This document shows, one piece after another, positions 1 through 8,766 of a DNA stretch of 64,000 nt. Every line of letters starts with the position of its first letter. Position 1 is the stretch's first letter. Below the pieces are notes generated by a model. It saw nothing but the letters and a program-made list of their open reading frames with translations. It had not been told where the DNA came from and did no database searches. Made by a program: the position numbers and the translations under genes. Source of the stretch: Bradyrhizobium sp. KBS0727 (GTDB lineage Bacteria > Pseudomonadota > Alphaproteobacteria > Rhizobiales > Xanthobacteraceae); NCBI RefSeq assembly GCF_005937885.2, contig NZ_CP042176.1, positions 1,669,501 through 1,733,500 of the forward strand, read 5' to 3'.

Positions 1-933
1 GAGCAACATCTGGGCAAAGCGGGCGTAGTCGGTTAGCGAAGATACCAGCCCGCCACCGCCGGATTCCCATTCCGGATGGGCGCGGCGTTCGGTCTCGGCG
101 TTTTTCAGGATGGTATCATCAGGCAACGGCTCCGCCATTCGTGCGCGTTCTCCTGCGTCGTCCAGGACATACTTGGTGCTGGTCATGCCCAGCGGATCGA
201 AGATGTGTTGCTTCTCGAACTGATACAGCGTCTGTCCGGATACGATCTCGATAATGCGGCCAATGACATCGGTCGAATGGCCGTAACGCCAGAGCGTCCC
301 GGGCTGCCGCGCCAACGGCAATTTTGCAATGCGATCGGCAAACGTCTTGTTGTCGTAACGCCCGTTGAAAAGCCCGGATTCGGAATAGGCCTTCATGATC
401 AACCTGCCGCCGATATACTCGTAGGTGATGCCCGATGTCTGGCGCAGCAAGTCCGCGATCGTTATCGGCCGGTCCGCCGGAACAAGTTTCAGGGCATCTT
501 TTTTTTCCGTCTCGATACCAACCGTGACATCGGCAAATCCGGGGATGAATTTGGATGCCGGATCCGAGAGCGACATCTTGCCGGCCTCGATCAACATCAT
601 CGCCGCCAGGCTTGTAATCGGCTTTGTCATCGAATGGAGCGCAAAGATCGTATCAGATGTCATCGGCGCCTTGGTTGCGACGTCCTGGACGCCGAAACAC
701 TTCAGATAGACCGGCTTGCCGTGCTGCTGGATCAACACGACGGCGCCGGGCAATTTCCCGCTAGCAATCTCGTTGTTGAAGAATTCGGTGATGCGATTGA
801 GCCTGTCCGGCGATGGGGCAGGCATGTCGGCCGCGCGGCTGGTCCCGACGACAGCCCAGATCGCCGCAACCGCAATTGATAGGGCGTACGACACACGGGA
901 TCCGAAGATCGGATGATGAGCCAACGTCGCCAT
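1..933 (-). CDS. Serine hydrolase, class C beta-lactamase family (partial, C-terminus outside window)
   Basis: The minus-strand frame is open from an ATG at 933 to the window edge (311 codons), so the C-terminus is missing. The N-terminus has a hydrophobic stretch (SYALSIAVAAIWAVVG) followed by small residues, which reads as a signal peptide or anchor and implies a periplasmic enzyme. The SxxK nucleophile motif is visible as HSMTKP with Ser at about residue 101. A YGHSTD segment stands where the family has YxN, and GGGGLVSSLTDYARFAQMLL is typical of the COG1680 esterase/beta-lactamase group. Members hydrolyse esters, amides or D-amino peptides; the substrate here cannot be told. The gene is divergent from the fad operon across a repeat-rich 460-bp gap. 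The family is secure, the function is not. Confidence 0.85.
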   Translation of the reverse strand, partial: MATLAHHPIFGSRVSYALSIAVAAIWAVVGTSRAADMPAPSPDRLNRITEFFNNEIASGKLPGAVVLIQQHGKPVYLKCFGVQDVATKAPMTSDTIFALHSMTKPITSLAAMMLIEAGKMSLSDPASKFIPGFADVTVGIETEKKDALKLVPADRPITIADLLRQTSGITYEYIGGRLIMKAYSESGLFNGRYDNKTFADRIAKLPLARQPGTLWRYGHSTDVIGRIIEIVSGQTLYQFEKQHIFDPLGMTSTKYVLDDAGERARMAEPLPDDTILKNAETERRAHPEWESGGGGLVSSLTDYARFAQMLL

Positions 934-982
934 GAGCCTATTCGTTTGGTGATCGAATTAATCGATCGGCGGAGACTTGGAC

Positions 983-1046
983 CGGACAACGAGAGCAATA
1001 CTATAGCAGTGTTCTCACCCGGTTCAGTATTGCGTCACGTTGTCCG
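983..1046. repeat. Long interrupted inverted repeat in the divergent intergenic region
   Basis: Two nested inverted repeats lie here. The outer arms are CGGACAACG (983-991) and CGTTGTCCG (1038-1046). The inner arms are GCAATACT (995-1002) and AGTATTGC (1026-1033). Both pairs are perfect, with short unpaired gaps and a 23-nt centre. The element sits 50 bp upstream of the serine hydrolase start and 350 bp upstream of the acyl-CoA dehydrogenase. It could be an operator or a structured leader; the sequence does not decide which. Confidence 0.6.
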
Positions 1047-1266
1047 ATCGTTCAGCGGGGGGAGCGGTGGCGTCAGTCGGCCTCGGGGCAGACTTCCGCC
1101 GGCCAGGAAATGCGCCAATCCTGCTCAAACGATGGAAAATGCAGCCTTTTCGGAACCGAAACGGGTCACCGCCGTTATCGGTTGGTTCATCAATTTCGCT
1201 TCATTCCCGCCGCCAGACGCCCCCGAATCCCGCGCTATCAGCTAGGATGAACCGTCGTCTGGCCCA

Positions 1267-1376
1267 GGTGCGGCGACAGCCGCACGTTTGGCTTGAGGTG
1301 CGGCGACAGCCGCACGTTTGGCTTGAGGTGCGGCGACAGCCGCACGCTTGGCTTAGCGTGCGGCGCCAGCCGTGCC
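1267..1376 (+). repeat. Tandem 30-bp repeats, each containing a perfect 7-bp hairpin
   Basis: Three 30-bp units start at 1267, 1297 and 1327, and a degenerate fourth starts at 1357. Each full unit contains GTGCGGC-GACA-GCCGCAC, a perfect 7-bp stem with a GACA loop. The first two units are identical and the third differs at a few bases near its end. The array ends about 20 bp before the Shine-Dalgarno of the acyl-CoA dehydrogenase gene, so it probably lies in that operon's leader. The reading frame of the dehydrogenase happens to stay open through the array, but this is not evidence of coding. Confidence 0.85.
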
Positions 1377-1397
1377 GTCAACCATGAGGTGATCGCC

Positions 1398-3665
1398 ATG
1401 AGCTTCCGCCGCGACTTCATCACCAAGCCGATCTTCTCCTGGGCGCACGGCGTATTGCCCACGATGTCCGACACCGAGCGCGAGGCGCTGGAGGCCGGCG
1501 ATGTCTGGTGGGATGCGGACCTCTTCACCGGCAATCCGGACTGGTCGAAATTGCTGGCGACTGAGCCCGCCAAATTGACCGACGAGGAGCAAGCCTTCCT
1601 CCACGGCCCGGTCGACGAACTCTGCGCCATGCTCGACGAATGGAAGATCTGCTGGGAATGGCGCGACCTGCCGCCGGAAGTGTGGTCCTTCATCAAGGAG
1701 CACAAGTTCTTCGGCATGATCATCCCGAAGGAACATGGCGGGCTCGGCTTCTCGCCCTACGCGCATTCCGAAGTGGTGCGCAAGATTTCGTCGCGTTCGC
1801 TGACCGCCGCCGTCACCGTGATGGTGCCCAACTCGCTCGGGCCCGGCGAACTGCTGATGCGTTTCGGCACCAAGGAACAGCAGCAACAATGGCTGCCGCG
1901 GCTGGCCGACGGCCGCGATATTCCCTGCTTCGGATTGACCAGCCCCGAGGCCGGCTCGGATGCGGCGTCGATGATCGACACCGGCATCATCTGCAAGGGC
2001 CAGTTCGAAGGTCGCGACGTGCTGGGCCTGCGGCTGAACTGGCACAAGCGGTACATCACGCTAGGACCGGTTGCGACGCTGCTCGGGCTTGCCTTCAAGG
2101 CCTATGATCCCGATCACCTCGTCGGTCAGGAAGAGGACCTCGGCATCTCCGTGGCGCTGATCCCGACGCATCTGACCGGCGTCCAGATCGGCCATCGCCA
2201 TCTGCCGGCGATGCAGGTGTTCCAGAACGGCCCGAACTGGGGCCACGATGTCTTTATCCCGATGGACTATATCATCGGCGGCCAGGAACGGCTCGGCCAG
2301 GGCTGGAAGATGCTGATGACGGCGCTCGCCGCCGGCCGCGGCATCTCGTTGCCGTCGCTTTCTGCTGCGGGCGCAGCTTACGCCGCGCGCACGTCCGGCG
2401 CCTATGCCCGCATCCGTGAGCAGTTCGGCATTTCCATCGGTAAGTTCGAGGGCATCGAGGAGCCGCTCGCGCGCATCGCGGGCACGGCCTATCTGCTCGA
2501 CGCCGCGCGGCGGCTGACCTGTGCGGCGCTGAACCAGGGCCATCATCCTGCGGTGATTTCCGGGATCATGAAGCTGCACGCCACCGAGCGGATGCGGATC
2601 GCGATCGACGACGCCATGGATATTCACGGCGGCAAGGCCGTGATCGACGGCCCGCAGAACTACATGGGCAATCTCTACCGGTCGGTGCCGGTCGGCATCA
2701 CCGTCGAGGGCGCCAATATCCTGACCCGCAACCTGATCGTATTTGGGCAGGGCGCGATCCGCGCGCATCCCTATCTGCTGGAAGAGATGAATGCGCTCGG
2801 CGAACAGGATCAGGCAAAGGGCCTCGATGCCTTCGACCAGGTGTTCTGGAAACACATAGGCCACAGCTTCAAGACCATGTTCCGTGCCTGGGGCCGAAGC
2901 TGGAGCGGCGGCCTGTTTGCGCCGGCGCCCGAGGCCGGCGAGGCGGCGCGGTTCTATCGCCAGCTCGCGCGCTATTCGTCGGCGTTTGCGCTGTGCGCCG
3001 ACATGGCGCTGTTGACCCTGGGCGGCGCGCTCAAGCGCAAGGAAATGCTCTCCGCCCGGTTCGGCGATATTCTGTCCGAGCTTTATCTTCTGTCTGCCGC
3101 GCTGAAGCGCTGGCAGGACGAGGGACGCCAAAGTGCGGACTTGCCCGCGCTCGAATGGTGCATGGCGAGCGGTTTCCGCACCATCGAGAACCGCTTTGCG
3201 GAAATCCTCGGCAATCTGCCGAACCGGTTTGTCGCGGTCATTCTGAAATTCCTGATCCAGCCGTTCGGCGCCAGGGTGCTCGGTCCGTCCGATCGCGTCG
3301 TGCACCAATGCGCGCAACTGGTGCTGGAGCCGTCGGCGGCGCGCGACCGGTTGACGCCGGATCTGTCGCACGTCGACGACGACGGCGGCGTGGCCCGGCT
3401 GGAGAAAGCGTTCCTGCTGGTTACCGCCGCGGAGGATATTTCAAAGAAGATGCGCGCGGCGCGCCTGCACGACTGGAAGGACGCGGTGAAGAAGGGCGTC
3501 ATCACGCAAGGAGAAGGCGAGCAGCTCGCGGCGGCGCATGAGGCCGTTGCGAAGGTCATCGAGGTCGACGATTTTGCGCCCGAGGCGCTGTCGCCGATTT
3601 ACAGGAAGCCCGCCGACGTGCATCAATTCTTCCAGGAACTGGGTGAGCAGAGGGCAGCGAGCTGA
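1398..3665 (+). CDS. fadE: Acyl-CoA dehydrogenase, FadE type
   Basis: First gene of a beta-oxidation operon; it introduces the trans double bond into acyl-CoA using FAD. The protein is 755 residues. That is the long FadE-like class with an extra C-terminal domain (DUF1974 type) rather than the roughly 380-residue short form. The middle region shows FGLTSPEAGSDA (flavin/substrate binding), and VEGANILTR carries the probable catalytic Glu near residue 437. The ATG at 1398 is chosen because GAGGTG precedes it at good spacing. The frame extends upstream only through hairpin repeats that do not look coding. Its TGA overlaps the ATG of the thiolase by one base, so the two are translationally coupled. 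Chain-length preference is not visible. Confidence 0.93.
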   Translation: MSFRRDFITKPIFSWAHGVLPTMSDTEREALEAGDVWWDADLFTGNPDWSKLLATEPAKLTDEEQAFLHGPVDELCAMLDEWKICWEWRDLPPEVWSFIKEHKFFGMIIPKEHGGLGFSPYAHSEVVRKISSRSLTAAVTVMVPNSLGPGELLMRFGTKEQQQQWLPRLADGRDIPCFGLTSPEAGSDAASMIDTGIICKGQFEGRDVLGLRLNWHKRYITLGPVATLLGLAFKAYDPDHLVGQEEDLGISVALIPTHLTGVQIGHRHLPAMQVFQNGPNWGHDVFIPMDYIIGGQERLGQGWKMLMTALAAGRGISLPSLSAAGAAYAARTSGAYARIREQFGISIGKFEGIEEPLARIAGTAYLLDAARRLTCAALNQGHHPAVISGIMKLHATERMRIAIDDAMDIHGGKAVIDGPQNYMGNLYRSVPVGITVEGANILTRNLIVFGQGAIRAHPYLLEEMNALGEQDQAKGLDAFDQVFWKHIGHSFKTMFRAWGRSWSGGLFAPAPEAGEAARFYRQLARYSSAFALCADMALLTLGGALKRKEMLSARFGDILSELYLLSAALKRWQDEGRQSADLPALEWCMASGFRTIENRFAEILGNLPNRFVAVILKFLIQPFGARVLGPSDRVVHQCAQLVLEPSAARDRLTPDLSHVDDDGGVARLEKAFLLVTAAEDISKKMRAARLHDWKDAVKKGVITQGEGEQLAAAHEAVAKVIEVDDFAPEALSPIYRKPADVHQFFQELGEQRAAS

Positions 3666-4948
3666 TGGCGCGACCGGTCTTTATCGTCGACGGCAGCCGG
3701 ACGCCGTTCCTGAAAGCGCGCTCCGGTCCCGGCCCCTTCACCCCGGTCGATCTCGCCGTGCAGTGTGGCCGGCCGCTGTTGGCACGGCAGCCTTTTGCGC
3801 CATCAGTCTTCGACCAGGTGATTTTGGGCTGTGTCAACGTCATCGCCGACGAGATGAACCCGGCCCGCGTCGCGGCACTCCGGCTAGGCATGGGCGAGAA
3901 GATGGTCGCCTTCACCGTGCAGATCAATTGCGGCTCAGGCATGCAGTCGATCGACACCGGCTACCGCTATATCCGCGAGGGCGTCTCCGACCTAATCCTG
4001 GCCGGCGGCTCCGAGGCGCTCAGCTACGCGCCGCTGGTGTGGCCGCAGCAGGGCGTGCGGTGGTTCGCGGGACTTGCCGGCGCCAAGGGGATCGGCGCCA
4101 AGATCATGGCCGCGCTAAAACTGCGGCCGGGCTATCTCAAGCCAATCATCGGGCTCGAACGCGGGCTGACCGATCCCATCACCGAACTCAACATGGGCCA
4201 GACCGCCGAAGTGGTCGGGCATCTCTTCGGCATCACGCGCGCGCAGTCGGATGCCTATGCAGCCGAAAGCCACAAGCGGCTGGCGAACGCCCAAAGCCAA
4301 GGCTGGCTTAAAGGCGAAGTCGAAACCGCGTTCGCCCGTGACGGCAAATTCTACGACCACGACGACGGCGTGCGACCGGACTCGACGCCGGAAACGTTGG
4401 CGAAATTGAAGCCGGTGTTCGAGCGGCCCTGGGGCCAGGTCACCGCCGGCAACTCCTCGCAGATCACCGACGGCGCCTCCTGGGTGATCCTGGCGTCCGA
4501 AGAAGCCGTCGCCAGGCACGGCCTTACGCCGAAGGCGGTCATCCTCGACAGCCAGTGGTCGGCGCTCGATCCTGGCATCATGGGCCTCGGGCCGGTGCTG
4601 TCGGCGACCGAACTTTTGAAGCGCAACAGTCTGACATTGCAGGATATCGAGACCTGGGAATTGAACGAGGCCTTTGCAACGCAGGTGCTGGGCTGTCTCG
4701 CGGCCTGGAAGGACGAAAAGTTCTGCAAGGAAATTCTCGGCCTCGAAGCTGCGGCCGGCGAGATCGATCAGACCCGAATGAACGTCGATGGCGGCGCCAT
4801 CAGCCTCGGTCATCCCGTCGGCTGCAGCGGCAACCGCATCGTGCTGCATCTCGTCAACGCCATGAAGCGGCTGGGTACACGGCGCGGCATCGCCACCGAA
4901 TGCATCGGTGGCGGGCAGGGTGGCGCGATGCTGATAGAGACGGTGTGA
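3665..4948 (+). CDS. fadI: Acetyl-CoA C-acyltransferase (thiolase, FadI/FadA type)
   Basis: This is the thiolase of the operon: it cleaves 3-ketoacyl-CoA with CoA to release acetyl-CoA. At 427 residues it has the usual length. The acyl-accepting cysteine sits in NCGSGMQS (Cys89). GGAISLGHPVGCSGNR carries the catalytic His near 383, and ECIGGGQGGA carries the second catalytic Cys near 413. All key residues are intact. The start codon overlaps the stop of fadE, and the stop lies two bases before the ATG of the multifunctional enzyme, so the three genes form one expression unit. The symbol reflects function; fadA would serve equally well. Confidence 0.93.
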   Translation: MARPVFIVDGSRTPFLKARSGPGPFTPVDLAVQCGRPLLARQPFAPSVFDQVILGCVNVIADEMNPARVAALRLGMGEKMVAFTVQINCGSGMQSIDTGYRYIREGVSDLILAGGSEALSYAPLVWPQQGVRWFAGLAGAKGIGAKIMAALKLRPGYLKPIIGLERGLTDPITELNMGQTAEVVGHLFGITRAQSDAYAAESHKRLANAQSQGWLKGEVETAFARDGKFYDHDDGVRPDSTPETLAKLKPVFERPWGQVTAGNSSQITDGASWVILASEEAVARHGLTPKAVILDSQWSALDPGIMGLGPVLSATELLKRNSLTLQDIETWELNEAFATQVLGCLAAWKDEKFCKEILGLEAAAGEIDQTRMNVDGGAISLGHPVGCSGNRIVLHLVNAMKRLGTRRGIATECIGGGQGGAMLIETV

Positions 4949-4950
4949 TC

Positions 4951-7047
4951 ATGGAATCACGGATCATGGACCTTCTCGGCGATCGCGTGCTCGAACTCGG
5001 GCCGAAACCCGACGCCAACGGGCCCTACAGGAATTTCAAGCTGACCCGCGATGAGGACGGCGTCGCCTGGCTGTTGTTCGACCGCGCCGGCGCCAGCGCC
5101 AATACGCTCTCGGCCGATCTGCTCGAGGAACTCGACAAGGTGCTGGCCGAACTCGAAAGCGCACGGCCGACCGGGCTTGTCGTTCGCTCCGCCAAGACAT
5201 CCGGCTTCATTGCCGGTGCCGACGTCAACGAATTCCGCGGCGCGACCGACGCCCGCGCGGTCGAGACCCCGATCGGCCGGGCGCACGCGGTAATCGACCG
5301 GATGGAGGCGCTGCGCATCCCGACGGTCGCCGTGATCCACGGCTTCTGCCTCGGCGGCGGCCTCGAGGTGGCGCTGGCCTGCCAGATGCGGATTGCGATC
5401 GACGATGCCCGGTTTGGTTTTCCGGAAGTGATGCTCGGCCTGCATCCCGGCCTTGGCGGCACGGTGCGCTTCACGCATCTGGTCAATCCGATGCAGGCGA
5501 TGACCTTGATGCTGACCGGCAAGACCATCGATGCGCGAAAGGCGAAATCGCTCGGACTGGTCGATGCCGTTACCCAGGAGCGGCATGTCCGCAACGCGGT
5601 GAAAGACGCGATCTCCGGCCGCCTCAAGCGCGCGCGGCCCGGGCTGCTCAACACCGTTCTCAACCTCGGCCCGGTGCGGGGTTTGCTCGCCTCGCGGATG
5701 CGCGCCGAGGCCGGAAAGGCAGCACCCGAGGAGCACTATCCGGCGCCGTACGCGCTGATCGATCTCTGGGAAAAGCACGGCGGCGACAGGGTTGCGATGC
5801 TCGACGCCGAGAAGGCGTCGTTCGCCAGGTTGATGGTGACGCCGACTGCACAGAACCTGATCCGGGTGTTCTTCCTGCGCGAGCAGATGAAGAAGCTCGC
5901 CGGTACCGGCAACAAGATCGCGCACGTTCACGTCATCGGCGCCGGCGCGATGGGCGGCGACATCGCCGCCTGGTGCGCCGGCCAGGATATGCGGGTCACG
6001 CTCGCCGACATGAAGCCGGAGCCGATCGCCGGCGCCATCAGGCGCGCTGCGGAATTGTTCGGAAAAATCCTGCGCAAGCCTACCGAGGTCAGGGATGCGC
6101 TCGACCGGCTGATGCCGGACATGCAGGCCGAAGGCGTTCGCAACGCCGATCTCATCATCGAGGCGGTGCCGGAAAAGCTGGAGCTGAAGCAGAAGGTTTA
6201 TGCCGGCTTGGAGCCTGTCATGAAGCCCGGCGCGATCCTCGCCACCAACACCTCGAGCATTCCGCTGCAGGATTTGCGCACTACATTGCAGAAACCCGAG
6301 CGACTGCTCGGATTGCATTTCTTCAACCCGGTGTCGCGGCTGCAATTGGTTGAAGTGGTCAGCCACGACGGCACGGATGCGCAGCTGTTGAAGGAGGCGC
6401 TGGCCTTTGTCGGCGCCATCGACCGCCTGCCGTTGCCGGTGAAGAGCTCGCCGGGGTTTCTCGTCAACCGTGCGCTGACGCCCTACATGCTGGAGGCGAT
6501 GGTGATGCTCGACGAGAAGGTCGACAAGTCGGTCATCGACGCGGCGGCGAGGAAGTTCGGCATGCCGATGGGCCCGATCGAACTCGCCGACCAGGTGGGC
6601 CTCGATATCTGCCTCGATGTCGGCGACATGCTGCGCTCGAAATTCGGCGATCAACTGCCGCCGACGCCAGCCTGGCTGCGCGACAAGGTCGCCAGGGGCG
6701 AACTCGGCCGCAAGACCGGCAAGGGCTTTTACGTCTGGAAGGATGGTAAGGCCGACATCGCGCCTTCGTCGCCCACCGCCGCGCCGCCTTCGCCCGAAAT
6801 GATCGACCGGCTGATCCTGCCGATGTCCAATGTCTGCGTCGCCTGCCTGCGCGAAGGCATCGTCGACAATGCCGACGTGGTCGATGGCGCGGTCATTTTC
6901 GGCACCGGCTATGCGCCGTTCCGCGGCGGTCCGTTGAATTATGCGCGCGACCGCGGCGCGGAAAACGTGGTCTCGACCTTGCGCGCGCTCGCGGAAAAAT
7001 TCGGCGGCCGGTTCGCGCCTGATGCCGGCTGGGAGAATTTCAAGTGA
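4951..7047 (+). CDS. fadJ: Multifunctional 3-hydroxyacyl-CoA dehydrogenase / enoyl-CoA hydratase
   Basis: A 698-residue fused enzyme carrying out hydration and NAD-dependent oxidation in fatty-acid beta-oxidation. The N-terminal third is a crotonase fold, with oxyanion-hole and catalytic segments FIAGADVNEF, HGFCLGGGLEVA and FGFPEVMLGLHPGLGG. A Rossmann domain begins near residue 325 with VIGAGAMGGDIA, followed by TNTSSIPL and LGLHFFNPV of 3-hydroxyacyl-CoA dehydrogenases, then two C-terminal helical repeats. It works with the thiolase directly upstream (2-bp gap) and the dehydrogenase before that. The last codons overlap the GTG of the thioesterase. The choice between fadB and fadJ cannot be made from sequence alone. 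Confidence 0.92.
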   Translation: MESRIMDLLGDRVLELGPKPDANGPYRNFKLTRDEDGVAWLLFDRAGASANTLSADLLEELDKVLAELESARPTGLVVRSAKTSGFIAGADVNEFRGATDARAVETPIGRAHAVIDRMEALRIPTVAVIHGFCLGGGLEVALACQMRIAIDDARFGFPEVMLGLHPGLGGTVRFTHLVNPMQAMTLMLTGKTIDARKAKSLGLVDAVTQERHVRNAVKDAISGRLKRARPGLLNTVLNLGPVRGLLASRMRAEAGKAAPEEHYPAPYALIDLWEKHGGDRVAMLDAEKASFARLMVTPTAQNLIRVFFLREQMKKLAGTGNKIAHVHVIGAGAMGGDIAAWCAGQDMRVTLADMKPEPIAGAIRRAAELFGKILRKPTEVRDALDRLMPDMQAEGVRNADLIIEAVPEKLELKQKVYAGLEPVMKPGAILATNTSSIPLQDLRTTLQKPERLLGLHFFNPVSRLQLVEVVSHDGTDAQLLKEALAFVGAIDRLPLPVKSSPGFLVNRALTPYMLEAMVMLDEKVDKSVIDAAARKFGMPMGPIELADQVGLDICLDVGDMLRSKFGDQLPPTPAWLRDKVARGELGRKTGKGFYVWKDGKADIAPSSPTAAPPSPEMIDRLILPMSNVCVACLREGIVDNADVVDGAVIFGTGYAPFRGGPLNYARDRGAENVVSTLRALAEKFGGRFAPDAGWENFK

Positions 7048-7493
7048 CCGATACCCAAGTGACCGAAACCCATGCCCACGCGCTGCCAACCACCGAAACC
7101 GAGCCGAGCGGCGATCTCTGCATCCGCACGCTGGCGATGCCGGCCGATACCAATGCCAACGGCGATATCTTCGGCGGCTGGCTACTCGGCCAGATGGATC
7201 TCGGCGGCGGGGTGTTCGCTTCCAAGATCGCGAAATCCCGCACGGTGACGGTTGCGATCGAGGCGATGAATTTTCGCAAAGCGGTCTATGTCGGCGATCT
7301 CGTTTCCGTCCATGCCAGCCTGGTGCGGATCGGCCGGACCTCGGTCACGGTTCATCTCGAGGCTTGGGCATTGCGTCGCCGGGAGATGGTGCCGATCCTG
7401 GTGACCGATGGCAACTTCACCTATGTCTCGATCGACGATCAGGGCCATCCGCAGCCGATCCAGCAGGCCGGGCCACCGCCGATTCCGGTTTGA
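7044..7493 (+). CDS. yciA: Acyl-CoA thioesterase, hotdog fold (YciA-like)
   Basis: 149-residue single hotdog-domain thioesterase that hydrolyses acyl-CoA to free acid and CoA. The segment MPADTNANGDIFGGWLLGQM is the family signature, with the catalytic Asp in the NGDIFGGW motif; TVAIEAMNFRKAVYVGD follows as expected. The GTG start overlaps the stop of the hydratase/dehydrogenase (GTGA), so translation is coupled. The N-terminus has about 20 extra polar residues. In this operon it probably relieves CoA trapping or trims acyl-CoA pools during fatty-acid degradation. A bidirectional terminator follows. Confidence 0.88.
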   Translation: MTDTQVTETHAHALPTTETEPSGDLCIRTLAMPADTNANGDIFGGWLLGQMDLGGGVFASKIAKSRTVTVAIEAMNFRKAVYVGDLVSVHASLVRIGRTSVTVHLEAWALRRREMVPILVTDGNFTYVSIDDQGHPQPIQQAGPPPIPV

Positions 7494-7551
7494 ACGCCGG
7501 GGCGCTTTCAAGCTGAAGCGCGCTTTCAAACCGAGGTCGCGTTTCAAACGA
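7494..7551 (+). repeat. Short imperfect direct repeats after the fad operon
   Basis: Three successive imperfect units begin GCGCTTTCAAG, GCGCTTTCAAAC and GCGTTTCAAACG with a period of about 18-19 bp. The first unit also forms a small hairpin with the following TGAAGCGC. The region lies between the thioesterase stop and the terminator; no function is apparent. Confidence 0.45.
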
Positions 7552-7590
7552 AAATCCACCTCGCATATGATGCGAGGTGGATTTCTTTTG
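7552..7590. terminator. Bidirectional intrinsic terminator
   Basis: A perfect 15-bp stem (7552-7566 pairing with 7570-7584) with a 3-nt ATG loop is flanked by A-rich sequence on the left and CTTTTG on the right. It lies between the convergent thioesterase and glycine-zipper genes, so it can serve both. Confidence 0.88.
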
Positions 7591-7614
7591 ATCAAGTCCC
7601 GAGCTGAACAGGCC

Positions 7615-8049
7615 TTACGGGCAGGGGCGCTCGTAGCCGTCGCGGCCGATGAACGTGCCGCGGCTCGGATCATAGGACGGGGAGTACATGCAGCGCGGCC
7701 GCGGGGGCGGTGCGTAAGCCCGGGGCGGAGGCGCATATTCCGCGGTCTGGCAATAGCGCGGCGACACCGCCATCCAGCCCTCGGGCCGCTCCACGTAGCA
7801 ACCGTTCTGGTAATAACGATAGCCGCCGGGGCGCGGCTCGCCCTGGGCGCCGATCGCGGCTCCCGTGCCCGCTCCGATGATAGCGCCGACCGCGGCGCCG
7901 CGGCCGCCACCAAGTGCACCGCCGACAATCGCGCCGGCAGCACCTCCGAAGAGAGCGCCTCCGAGCGTGCTGTCCTGGGCGGCTGCCTGGTGGACCTGCC
8001 CACAAATCGCGAGCGCAGCCACCATCGTGACCGCAAATTTCGAAATCAT
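7615..8049 (-). CDS. Secreted glycine-zipper protein
   Basis: 144 residues. The N-terminus is a Sec signal peptide (MISKFAVTMVAALAICG, cleavage expected after QAAAQ). A glycine-zipper block follows (GGALFGGAAGAIVGGALGGG and GAIIGAGTGAAIG), then a Pro/Tyr/Arg-rich tail with several Cys. The start at 8049 is preceded by AGGGAGAACAG. Glycine-zipper proteins in this group are exported and usually associate with the outer membrane. No enzymatic domain is visible. It converges on the fad operon and has its own promoter region. Confidence 0.8.
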   Translation of the reverse strand: MISKFAVTMVAALAICGQVHQAAAQDSTLGGALFGGAAGAIVGGALGGGRGAAVGAIIGAGTGAAIGAQGEPRPGGYRYYQNGCYVERPEGWMAVSPRYCQTAEYAPPPRAYAPPPRPRCMYSPSYDPSRGTFIGRDGYERPCP

Positions 8050-8333
8050 GTCTGTTCTCCCTGCTGTCAGGCCCTTCATAGCAAAGATTCGTCGGGAACA
8101 CAGGGCCCAGCTTGGTCGCAGCTCAAGCCTGCAGCGCAGCAACCCGCGGGCAATAAGGCGAAAATACGTCTATCGGGATCCAAGATGCGGTGGCGTCTGC
8201 ACGCCCACCGGCGCCATCGCCTGCGTCGCGTGTGATGCGTTCGGCTGGACGCGAAGACGCCACGGCTTCGTCATACGCCCGGAACAATCAGCCCCTAAAT
8301 CCGTTGCCAGCAGCGAATCAACGAAGGCTGGCA

Positions 8334-8525
8334 ATGTCGGATACGTTCATTATCGAAGTTTCGTCGCAACCTGCGGGCATCGTCGTGCGCGGCCCCGGCG
8401 GATTCCAGTTCTTCGCTGCGTCGCACCGTTTCGACCGGCTGGAAGGCCAGGTGTTTCGCAACGCGCGCGAGGCCGAGCGTGCCGCGACCCGTCTCGCGAA
8501 CGGCGCGCTGCCGACGGCGGCGTAG
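8334..8525 (+). CDS. Small hypothetical protein, 63 aa
   Basis: A 63-codon frame starting MSDTFIIEVSSQPAGIVVR has a GAAGG element upstream. Its composition is balanced (alternating hydrophobics, then REAERAATRLANG), unlike the shadow frames around it. It resembles short conserved Bradyrhizobium hypotheticals, from memory only. There is no membrane segment and no known domain. Repeats follow it immediately. Confidence 0.55.
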   Translation: MSDTFIIEVSSQPAGIVVRGPGGFQFFAASHRFDRLEGQVFRNAREAERAATRLANGALPTAA

Positions 8526-8551
8526 ACCGGCGAGCCGTCTCGTAACGTTTC

Positions 8552-8652
8552 CTCCGTCATTGCGAGGAGCGCGAGCGACGACTTGTCCGCCGTAGCTCAA
8601 CGAGCGTAGGCGGAAGCACTCCATCTTTGCGGCTCTCCATCTTTGCGGCTCG
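8552..8652. repeat. Truncated REP-like element plus hairpin and 17-bp tandem duplication
   Basis: It begins CCGTCATTGCGAGGAGCG, the same terminus as the complete element at 51998-52114, but loses the other end. A hairpin with TCCGCC/GGCGGA arms follows. Two tandem copies of CTCCATCTTTGCGGCT then end at about 8652. No coding sequence is visible. Confidence 0.6.
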
Positions 8653-8766
8653 ATGGATCGCTTCGCTTCCCGGAATGCCAGCCCTTAACTTTATTCTGAT
8701 CTCCCTCGTTGACGGTATCGCCAATCGGCCGCACCATGGGACGCCTTCCATCCCAAGGTGCTCGCC

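Noticed and set aside
1267..1376. CRISPR array for the 30-bp tandem units
   Set aside because: The units are directly adjacent with no unique spacers, and there are only three to four of them without cas genes.
1293..1397. In-frame extension of the acyl-CoA dehydrogenase through the hairpin repeats
   Set aside because: The residues are a repeat translation with no family counterpart, and a good Shine-Dalgarno precedes the ATG at 1398.
4957..7089. A 710-codon minus-strand frame opposite the multifunctional fad gene
   Set aside because: It is antisense shadow coding; the plus-strand protein has complete hydratase and dehydrogenase motifs.
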